This document shows, piece after piece, positions 57,798 to 64,000 of a stretch of DNA of 64,000 nt. Location: contig NZ_CP073096.1 of NCBI RefSeq assembly GCF_030503735.1, forward strand, positions 1,116,001 through 1,180,000. The letters run 5' to 3'. Within the stretch, counting starts at the first letter, position 1. Every line of letters starts with the position of its first letter. Made by a program: the position numbers and the translations under genes. The notes below the pieces were generated by a model, which searched no databases, had not been told where the DNA came from, and was given only the letters and a program-made list of their open reading frames with translations. Origin of the DNA: Corynebacterium tuberculostearicum. GTDB lineage: Bacteria > Actinomycetota > Actinomycetes > Mycobacteriales > Mycobacteriaceae.

Positions 57798-58625
57798 TTA
57801 ACGCAGACCGTAGACGCGGTCGAAGGTTTCATTCACCTCCGCTACGAGCGCCTGAACCGTTTGGTGGCGGGCGCGTGCGATGCACTCATATGTGTGTCCG
57901 ATAAGAGCCGGTTCATTGCGCTGGCCGCGGTAAGGCTCTGGGGTCATATACGGCGCATCGGTTTCCACCAGAAGTTGGCCAGCCGGTGCCTTGGCTGCCG
58001 CCTGCCGCAGCTCTGCATTGCGCTTAAAGGTCACGTTTCCTGCAAAGGACAATACGTAGCCGCGCTCTAGGGCTTCCTCGGCCACCTTCAGCGGCGAAGA
58101 GAAGCAGTGCAGCATGACGGTGTCGGGAGCGGGGGCGTCAGCAAGGATGCGCAGCAAGTCCGCATCCGCCTCTCGGTTGTGGATCATTAGCGCCTTGCCG
58201 TATCGCACGGCAAGATCAATATGCCAGCGCAGGGATTCCTCCTGCTGGGCCATGGTCGCAGTAGTCTCCGGCTCGTGCTGAACCCAATAGGCATCGAGCC
58301 CGGTTTCTCCCACTGCGACGCAGCGCGGGTCCGCCACCATCTCCTCCAGCGCCACCTTGGTCGACGCATCCAACTCATTGGCGCGTACCGGATGGATAGC
58401 GCAGGCAGCATAAACATCTGGGAAGGCATGCGCGGTGGCCAACGCAGCGGCCGACTCGCGGCGATCATCACCAACTGTCACCATGCGGCCGATACCAGCC
58501 GTGCGCGCGCGATTCACCAAGACCTCATCGGTGTCCTTATGAGAAAACAGGTGCGTGTGCGCATCAACCAAGCCATTTAAGCCCGGCGCTGGAACGGGAG
58601 TAGGACGTCGCTTCTTTTTAGCCAT
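57798..58625 (-). CDS. tatD: TatD-family deoxyribonuclease / metal-dependent hydrolase
   Basis: The 275-residue TIM-barrel hydrolase has the two metal-site clusters VDAHTHLF (HxH), ETGLDAYW, IHNREAD, LHCFSSP and the final Asp in VETDAPY. TatD proteins degrade single-stranded DNA or D-aminoacyl-tRNA. ATG 58625 (MAKKKRRPTPV) is chosen because TACAAT (58633-58638, minus) ends 7 nt upstream and later codons start the barrel. It is divergent from the GNAT gene with overlapping -10 elements. Confidence 0.9.
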   Translation of the reverse strand: MAKKKRRPTPVPAPGLNGLVDAHTHLFSHKDTDEVLVNRARTAGIGRMVTVGDDRRESAAALATAHAFPDVYAACAIHPVRANELDASTKVALEEMVADPRCVAVGETGLDAYWVQHEPETTATMAQQEESLRWHIDLAVRYGKALMIHNREADADLLRILADAPAPDTVMLHCFSSPLKVAEEALERGYVLSFAGNVTFKRNAELRQAAAKAPAGQLLVETDAPYMTPEPYRGQRNEPALIGHTYECIARARHQTVQALVAEVNETFDRVYGLR

Positions 58626-58632
58626 GCCCACA

Positions 58633-58642
58633 ATTGTAATAT
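58633..58642. promoter_or_regulatory. Overlapping divergent -10 elements of tatD and a GNAT gene
   Basis: On the minus strand TACAAT covers 58633-58638; on the plus strand TAATAT covers 58637-58642. They share two bases. The start codons are 7 nt and 8 nt away, consistent with two leaderless promoters back to back. Confidence 0.5.
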
Positions 58643-58650
58643 TGGCTGCC

Positions 58651-59145
58651 ATGTTGATCAGACCCGCTGGCCTTGCGGATGTGCCCGCCATGACGGATAC
58701 CCTCAACTGGGCTATCGAGCACACAGACGTCATTTTCCGCGCGAGCCCCGCCAGCATTGCAGAGCGCGAAGACTACCTGCGCCACATCTGGAAGGAGGAC
58801 TGCCCTTGCCTTATTGCCGAGTCTGATTCCGGTGATCACTTGGGCTGGGCGCTCTATGACCCTTACCGCGATCCGCGGGTGTGGACCGGCTGCTATGAGA
58901 CCACCATCTATCTCTCCCCTACCGCGCAGGGACAAGGCGTGGGCACCGCGCTCCTCGGCGCCCTCGTTGAGGCAGCCCGCGCCGATAAGAAAGTGCATTC
59001 ATTGCTCGCGCTGGTGGTCCCGACCAATGCGGCATCAGTAAAGTTGCATGAAAAGTTCGGGTTTGAAAACGTGGGTACTCTTAAAGAGGTTTGCTACAAG
59101 TTCGATCATTGGCTTAGCCTCGCCCACCTACAACTTCTGGTGTAA
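58651..59145 (+). CDS. GNAT-family N-acetyltransferase (first of tandem pair)
   Basis: The 164-residue protein has the N-terminal LIRPAGLADVPAM and the acetyl-CoA-binding loop AQGQGVGTALLGAL (motif A). It resembles phosphinothricin-type acetyltransferases. ATG 58651 is chosen because a -10-like TAATAT ends 8 nt before it. It is followed after 10 bp by a second, related gene, so the two probably form an operon and arose by duplication. Substrate unknown. Confidence 0.87.
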   Translation: MLIRPAGLADVPAMTDTLNWAIEHTDVIFRASPASIAEREDYLRHIWKEDCPCLIAESDSGDHLGWALYDPYRDPRVWTGCYETTIYLSPTAQGQGVGTALLGALVEAARADKKVHSLLALVVPTNAASVKLHEKFGFENVGTLKEVCYKFDHWLSLAHLQLLV

Positions 59146-59155
59146 AGGAATTTCT

Positions 59156-59656
59156 ATGCATATCCGCCCTGCCGAGCTTGCCGACGCCCCCGCGCTCACC
59201 GCCATCTACAACGCCGGCTCCGCAGCGAAACCCGCCGCTAATCTGGTCACATGGCAAGAAGATGTGGCCGAGCGCGAAGAGTGGCTCAAAGACATGTTTA
59301 AGGCCGGCTCCCCAGTCTTCGTTGCCGTGCACGATGATGAAATCATCGGTTGGGCGGCCTACTTCCAATTTGTGACCCCAGCCATCTACTACGGCACCGT
59401 AGAAGATTCCGTCTACATCGCCCCGTCCGCCCGAGGCAAGGGCGTAGGCTCCGAGCTTCTCGACGCCCTGATGGACTATGCCGCAGACGATGACTACGTC
59501 CAGACAATGATCACCTATATCGTCGACACCAATGAAGGCTCAATCGCCCTGCATAAAAAATTCGGTTTCACCGAGACCGGACGGATGCCAAATATTCACA
59601 CCAAGGATGGAGTACGTCTCGGCTTGGTGCACCTCCAGCGCGACTTCGAGCGCTAA
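59156..59656 (+). CDS. GNAT-family N-acetyltransferase (second of tandem pair)
   Basis: The 166-residue paralogue of the preceding gene begins at ATG 59156, with AAAGGA 6-11 nt upstream. It has HIRPAELADAPALT, then the acetyl-CoA loop ARGKGVGSELLDALM. As in its neighbour, the layout suggests a phosphinothricin/Bar-type acetyltransferase. No terminator directly follows; a complex inverted repeat lies 19-92 bp downstream. Confidence 0.87.
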   Translation: MHIRPAELADAPALTAIYNAGSAAKPAANLVTWQEDVAEREEWLKDMFKAGSPVFVAVHDDEIIGWAAYFQFVTPAIYYGTVEDSVYIAPSARGKGVGSELLDALMDYAADDDYVQTMITYIVDTNEGSIALHKKFGFTETGRMPNIHTKDGVRLGLVHLQRDFER

Positions 59657-59674
59657 TCGCTGCAATTTCTGCTA

Positions 59675-59748
59675 GGCGTCCAAAACAAGCACGAAATTCC
59701 CTCTCCCGGCGTAGATATGGAGGTTCGTGCTTGTTTTGTCTACGCCGG
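59675..59748. repeat. Nested inverted repeats with pseudoknot-type topology
   Basis: L1 (59681-59695) is perfectly complementary to R1 (59724-59738), 15 bp. L2 (CCGGCGTAGA, 59706-59715) is perfectly complementary to R2 (TCTACGCCGG, 59739-59748), 10 bp. Their order is L1, L2, R1, R2, the interleaved order of an H-type pseudoknot or two exclusive hairpins. GGCGT (59675-59679) can also pair with ACGCC (59742-59746). Another hairpin, GTTATGCCCTTA with TAAGGGCAATAAC, lies at 59765-59800. Function unknown; it lies between convergent GNAT and metG genes. Confidence 0.6.
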
Positions 59749-59818
59749 ATACACTAATGGCCGCGTTATGCCCTTAACTTTGCGGGATAAGGGCAATAAC
59801 GAGGCCGTTTGTGCGCTG

Positions 59819-61651
59819 TTACTTAGTAACAGGCGCCCACTCTGGGCCGGTCTCGCCTAGTTCTGGATCCAGTTTGGAGATCAGCGGTTTGGGCTTAGAC
59901 AGGGCAGTGCCTGGCTCAACCTGAATGCGCTCCCACTTTGCCAGCTGGTGGGTGTAGTCACCCATGATGACCGGATAATCATGGCCTTCTGGCGGCAAAC
60001 CGGCACCCACGAGCCCAACCGGAATATCGTCCTTAACCTCGTGTACTTCTGGCTGTGCAGCCCAGACGCCGCTGCGGCCCAAGGTCTCATGGACCTTTTG
60101 CGCGGTAAACGGGAGGTACGGCGTGAGCATCACATTGCAATCAGAGACCGCCTGCAGCGCAGTCCACAGCACGGTGGCTAAGCGCTCGCGCTGGGATTCG
60201 TCCTTGGCCAATTTCCACGGCTCTTGATCCGCAATATAAGCATTCGCTTCGCCGACCACATGCATGATGGCGGTAATCGCCTGCTTGAATTTGGACTGCT
60301 CTAACAAGGCACCGGCTGTATCAAAAGTCTCCTCCGCCAGTTGCAGGATTTCCTTGTCCTTACCCTCTAGCGCTGCCGGTGCTGGAACCTCACCGAAGTT
60401 TTTGAAGGCCATCGACACGGTGCGGTTAACGAGGTTGCCCCATCCATTGGCCAGCTCGTTATTGATGCGGCGGACGAATTCATCCCATGTGAAGTCCGTG
60501 TCGTTATTCTCCGGTCCCGCCACTGCAATGAAGTAACGCAGGGCATCTGGGCCAAACTCGGCCAGGAAGTCCTTGACATAAATGACAACGCCTTTGGAGG
60601 AGGAGAACTTGGAGCCAGACATGGTCAAGTACTCGGAGGAGACGATCTCCGTAGGCAGGTTCAGCTCACCGTACTGGTGCAGCTCGCCGCCTTTTGCGCC
60701 CTTGCCGGCATAGCCCAAAAGCTCGGCCGGCCAGATCTGGGAGTGGAAAGTGATATTATCTTTGCCTTGGAAGTAATAGTGGTGGGCCTCTGGGTTTTGC
60801 CAGAAGTCCTTCCAAGCATCTGGCTGGCCCGTGCGGTAAGCCCATTCGATGGAAGAAGACAGGTAACCAATGACGGCGTCGAACCACACGTAGAGCTTCT
60901 TGGCGTTATTGTCTTGCCAGCCCTCAACCGGGATGGGAATGCCCCAGTCGATGTCACGCGTCATGGTGCGCGGGCGCATATCCTCAAGCAGATTCAGGGA
61001 GAATTTCAAGACGTTCGGACGCCAGTCTTCGCGCGTGGATAGCCACCGCTGCAGCTCGTCCTTGATGGATGGCAGATCCAGCAGGAAGTGCTCGGTTTCG
61101 ATGAACTTAGGGGTCTCGCCGTTGATCTTAGATACGGGATTGATCAGATCCACTGGGTCGAGCTGGTTGCCGCACTCATCGCACTGGTCGCCGCGGGCGC
61201 CATCCGCCCCGCAGATTGGGCAGGTGCCCTCAATGTAACGATCCGGCAAGGTGCGTCCAGTAGATGGCGAAATAGCGCCCTGGGTGGTCTCTTTAAGCAT
61301 GTATCCATTGGCATATAGGCCCTTGAATAGCTCCTGCACCACGGAGTAGTGGTTGCGGGTGGTGGTGCGGGTAAAGAGATCGTAGGACAGGCCTAGGTTG
61401 GCCAGGTCAGTAACGATCTGGCGGTTGTAGCGGTCTGCGAGTTCGCGTACGGATACGCCTTCCTTGTCCGCTTGTACCAACAACGGAGTGCCGTGTTCGT
61501 CGGTACCGGAGACCATGAGTACGTTGCGGCCACGCATTCGCTGGAAACGCGCAAAAACATCAGAAGGAACGCCAAAGCCGGCCACGTGGCCGATGTGGCG
61601 CGGGCCGTTGGCGTAGGGCCAAGCAACATTTACTACTACAGACTCAGTCAT
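59819..61651 (-). CDS. metG: Methionyl-tRNA synthetase
   Basis: Charges tRNA-Met with methionine, including initiator tRNA. The 610-residue class I enzyme has the HIGH motif as [11 protein letters not shown] and the KMSKS equivalent KFSSSKG. The zinc knuckle [18 protein letters not shown] (about 145-162) marks the MetG1-type connective peptide. It lacks the C-terminal EMAP-like tRNA-binding extension that some bacteria have. A convergent BetP-like gene is not involved; the neighbour upstream on the same strand ends 155 bp away, with a terminator between. Confidence 0.96.
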   Translation of the reverse strand: MTESVVVNVAWPYANGPRHIGHVAGFGVPSDVFARFQRMRGRNVLMVSGTDEHGTPLLVQADKEGVSVRELADRYNRQIVTDLANLGLSYDLFTRTTTRNHYSVVQELFKGLYANGYMLKETTQGAISPSTGRTLPDRYIEGTCPICGADGARGDQCDECGNQLDPVDLINPVSKINGETPKFIETEHFLLDLPSIKDELQRWLSTREDWRPNVLKFSLNLLEDMRPRTMTRDIDWGIPIPVEGWQDNNAKKLYVWFDAVIGYLSSSIEWAYRTGQPDAWKDFWQNPEAHHYYFQGKDNITFHSQIWPAELLGYAGKGAKGGELHQYGELNLPTEIVSSEYLTMSGSKFSSSKGVVIYVKDFLAEFGPDALRYFIAVAGPENNDTDFTWDEFVRRINNELANGWGNLVNRTVSMAFKNFGEVPAPAALEGKDKEILQLAEETFDTAGALLEQSKFKQAITAIMHVVGEANAYIADQEPWKLAKDESQRERLATVLWTALQAVSDCNVMLTPYLPFTAQKVHETLGRSGVWAAQPEVHEVKDDIPVGLVGAGLPPEGHDYPVIMGDYTHQLAKWERIQVEPGTALSKPKPLISKLDPELGETGPEWAPVTK

Positions 61652-61735
61652 GGGTCCTACTTTATCGAAGCCAGCTCCTGCCTACACGATCAGGGCAGAT
61701 ATTGGCTTCGCTGGTGAACCGCATGTTCAGCAGAA

Positions 61736-61777
61736 AGCGCCCACCGCTTCCCCAGTGGAGAGGAAACGATGGGCGCT
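61736..61777 (-). terminator. Terminator of the BetP-like gene
   Basis: AGCGCCCA (61736-61743) pairs with TGGGCGCT (61770-61777), extended inward by a 7-pair segment with one mismatch, around a CCAGTGGAGA loop. On the minus strand TTTC follows. It lies 29 bp after the stop at 61806. Confidence 0.75.
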
Positions 61778-61805
61778 GGCTATGGGCAGCCCTAAAGGGC
61801 GCAGA

Positions 61806-63662
61806 CTATTTGCGCTTCATCGGGTTCTTCAGGCGCTCATTGCGGCGCTTCTTAAGAACCTGAGTGCGCTGATATTCACGGTGCAGACGGCGTTCGCGGG
61901 CCATCTTGCGCTGGAATTGCTGTGCCTCGCGGTATTCAAGGTAGATGACATCCTCGCTCAGTGCCTTGTAGATGGCGAACATCAGGCCAATAACAATGAA
62001 CAGGAACGGCAGTGCGGCAACGATGGTGACGTTCTGCAGGTTGGACAGTGCGTCTTCATTAGCCAGCAGTAGGGTCAGGCCTACCAAGGCGGTCAGTGCA
62101 CCCCATGCGGCGGATAGCCACGGTTTAGCGGTAGAAGCGCCATTCTGGGACATCGAGCCCATCACCGTGGAAGCGGAGTCTGCAGAGGTGATGAAGAAGG
62201 TAGCCAACAGGACTGCCGCAACGATGCCAGCGATGAAGCCGCCAGGCATGGACTGCAAGAGGTTAAACAGCTCTTCCTCAGCAGACTCACCGGTAATGGA
62301 TTCGCCGTTTTGCTCCATGTGGATGGCGGTGCCGCCGAAGATTGCGAACCAGAGGGTGGATACACCCGCCGGAATGAGGAGGACACCCAAGCAGAACTCG
62401 CGCACGGAACGGCCACGGGAAATGCGGGCCAAGAACATGCCCACGAATGGGGACCAAGAAACCCACCATGCCCAGTAGAAGATGGTGTAGCCAGACAGCC
62501 ATTCACCGGCGGTGCCGTTCTCGGACTCTGCGGTACGGCCAATCATCTCAGTGAAGTAGTTGAGGTAGTTGCCGATAGAACCTGGAATCTGGTTCAAGAT
62601 GGTCACGGTCGGGCCCAAGATGAACACGAAGATGGCCAGCACTGCGGCGAGAACCATATTCGCATTGGAAATGTACTGAATGCCCTTGCCCACACCGGAC
62701 ATCGCAGACAGCAGGAATGCTAGGGTCAGAACCAACACGATACCGATAACAACGGAGTTCGTCGGGTTATCGATGATGCCGGAGGCCTTCAGGCCAGCCT
62801 GAATCTGCAGGGCGCCTAGACCCAAAGAGCAGGCGGTGCCGAAGACGGTCGCGAAAATAGACAGGATGTCGATGAACTTGCCCACCGCGCCGTTGGCGTT
62901 TCGCTCGCCGATAAGCGGCACAAAAGCTTGGCTTAGCAGCTGCTTGCGGCCGATGCGGAAGGTGGAGTAAGCAATCGCTAGGCCGACGATGGCGTAAACG
63001 GCCCAGGGGTGCAAAGTCCAGTGGAACATGGCATAGGCCATGGACGAGCCGACGTTGCCGGTGCCCTCACCGGGGGTGCCGTCGCGGTAGTTAGCAAGCG
63101 GCTCGGAGGCACCGTAGAACATCAGGCCAATGCCCATGCCTGCGGCGAACATCATCGCAATCCACGATGGCGTGGAAAATTCCGGCTCTTCATTAATATG
63201 GCCCAGCTTGATGGAGCCGAATTTAGAGGCAGCGATAAAGACAACGAACACCACAAAGACGGTGCCGAAAAGAATATAGGCCCAACCGAAGTTGTCTACG
63301 ACCCAGGTCAGAGCCGAAGAGGAGAAGTTGGCAAAGTTATCCGGGGCGGCCAAGCCCCAGACGACGATCGCGGCAATCAGCACGCCGGCGATGCCGACGA
63401 TAGACCAATCGATTGGCATATTGTCACGATCGGCAGCGATTTCCACCTCAGGATCGTCGTAGCGCTCCGGGTGGAAACCATCGGAGTGAATCATATTCTG
63501 AAGCTGGCCGGTAGCAGATTGTGCGTCCAGCTGTTCATCTACAGTCTGATAATTCTCAATAGGCTGCTCGCTCGAAGAAGCCGAAGCGGGCTGTGCCTGT
63601 GCACCGACCGGTTCCTTTCCTTCTTCTGGCACGCCCGTGCCCATGTTTTCCGAATTTGTCAT
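61806..63662 (-). CDS. betP: BCCT-family osmoregulated betaine transporter (BetP-like)
   Basis: The 618-residue membrane protein imports compatible solutes (glycine betaine) with Na+. The 12-segment BCCT core carries [24 protein letters not shown] and [15 protein letters not shown], with the Trp-rich binding site and the glycine-rich helix of BetP. The N-terminus (about 82 residues) is acidic and longer than in BetP (about 60), and the C-terminal 40 residues are strongly basic ([13 protein letters not shown]), as in the BetP osmosensor. The close relative EctP/LcoP is an alternative. It may respond directly to K+ and hyperosmotic stress. Confidence 0.8.
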   Translation of the reverse strand: MTNSENMGTGVPEEGKEPVGAQAQPASASSSEQPIENYQTVDEQLDAQSATGQLQNMIHSDGFHPERYDDPEVEIAADRDNMPIDWSIVGIAGVLIAAIVVWGLAAPDNFANFSSSALTWVVDNFGWAYILFGTVFVVFVVFIAASKFGSIKLGHINEEPEFSTPSWIAMMFAAGMGIGLMFYGASEPLANYRDGTPGEGTGNVGSSMAYAMFHWTLHPWAVYAIVGLAIAYSTFRIGRKQLLSQAFVPLIGERNANGAVGKFIDILSIFATVFGTACSLGLGALQIQAGLKASGIIDNPTNSVVIGIVLVLTLAFLLSAMSGVGKGIQYISNANMVLAAVLAIFVFILGPTVTILNQIPGSIGNYLNYFTEMIGRTAESENGTAGEWLSGYTIFYWAWWVSWSPFVGMFLARISRGRSVREFCLGVLLIPAGVSTLWFAIFGGTAIHMEQNGESITGESAEEELFNLLQSMPGGFIAGIVAAVLLATFFITSADSASTVMGSMSQNGASTAKPWLSAAWGALTALVGLTLLLANEDALSNLQNVTIVAALPFLFIVIGLMFAIYKALSEDVIYLEYREAQQFQRKMARERRLHREYQRTQVLKKRRNERLKNPMKRK

Positions 63663-63907
63663 GAGATATACAGTGGTGTCGAACTGCTAAATTATCAAAC
63701 TAAACATGCGGAAAATTCGCTGCTCAACGGCATTTCCCAGGAATTTTCCACGGTAATTTGAACGGTTTTTACGCTCCATTTCCCCATGTAAATGGCGCTT
63801 TAAGCCACTCGCACACCCGAAAACTATAACAATTCAATTACAAAGGCCCCTTTAGTGAGGCCATCTGCAGTCACCATTAGGTGTGACGCAATCGAGGCTA
63901 CGGGGTC

Positions 63908-64000
63908 TTAGGCCTTGCGTGCTTCCAAGGCGGCGTCATAAAGCTCGCGGTTGGAAACTTCAGTCCCTTTCGCCGCCTGCTTGCAGGCATCCTTAAGCCG
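63908..64000 (-). CDS. rsmI: 3' end of a probable 16S rRNA 2'-O-methyltransferase RsmI (partial)
   Basis: Only the last 30 codons are inside the window (RLKDACKQAAKG...ELYDAALEARKA, stop at 63908). The terminal helix RELYDAALEA resembles the RsmI C-terminus (KELYNAVLE). RsmI methylates C1402 of 16S rRNA. The conserved gene order next to metG supports it. The window edge truncates it. The 245 bp between this gene and the BetP-like start show AT-rich stretches and a short GGCC repeat but nothing I can call. Confidence 0.55.
   Translation of the reverse strand, partial: RLKDACKQAAKGTEVSNRELYDAALEARKA

Overview
The window looks like chromosomal DNA of a Corynebacterium. Supporting genes are a LysI-type lysine permease, the long GapX-type GAPDH, a G5/DUF348 resuscitation-promoting factor, a BetP-like BCCT carrier, paired peptidyl-tRNA hydrolases, and the eno-mazG-mfd-glmU-prs-rplY-pth and metG-tatD-rpf-ksgA-ispE blocks. 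Many genes have a -10-like hexamer only 6-8 nt before the start codon, which fits the leaderless transcripts common in this group. No transposase, integrase, prophage or CRISPR array was seen. The longest gap between genes is about 285 bp (57513-57797), so no stretch over 300 bp lacks a gene.

Layout. 0.1-8.6 kb: eno, a membrane-anchored lytic transglycosylase, mazG, lysI, mfd and a TetR regulator. 8.7-9.5 kb: tRNA-Gln(TTG) and a TRIC-family membrane protein. 9.6-16.3 kb: an MFS carrier, glmU, prs, a decayed ykvI-like gene, rplY and the first pth. 16.3-25.6 kb: an FAH-family enzyme, PPK2, a NarL-type two-component system next to an ABC-2 exporter, gapX, a nitronate monooxygenase and the second pth. 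25.6-34.9 kb: a Ktr/Trk-type K+ uptake pair, an SDR, prfC, an AAE-family carrier, a patatin-like lipase, two small unknown genes, a frameshifted gamma-carbonic anhydrase and a small membrane protein. 35-38 kb: an MmpL transporter with its overlapping TetR gene and a palindromic operator candidate over the promoter.

38.2-41.7 kb holds the most interesting locus: a three-gene operon with a clear UDP-sulfoquinovose synthase (sqdB), a clear SQD2/SqdX-type glycosyltransferase (sqdX), and a third uncharacterised protein whose start overlaps sqdX. It suggests that this bacterium makes the plant/cyanobacterial-type sulfolipid SQDG. 41.7-49.5 kb: an enoyl-CoA hydratase-family hydrolase, a HAD phosphatase, a 1155-residue OatA-like acyltransferase with a roughly 500-residue Lys/Pro/Gln/Ala tail, an ABM-domain protein, a secreted CAP-like protein and a decayed auxin-efflux-type carrier. 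49.5-64 kb: a membrane alpha/beta-hydrolase, an ABC-F ATPase, a frameshifted His-rich metal-chaperone-like lipoprotein, ispE, ksgA, the rpf gene, tatD, two GNAT acetyltransferases, metG, the BetP-like carrier and the 3' end of a probable rsmI.

Four genes (ykvI-like, gamma-CA, AEC carrier, His-rich lipoprotein) are disrupted. Two carry several independent lesions, including in-frame stop codons, which argues for real decay. The two with a single indel could be sequencing errors.
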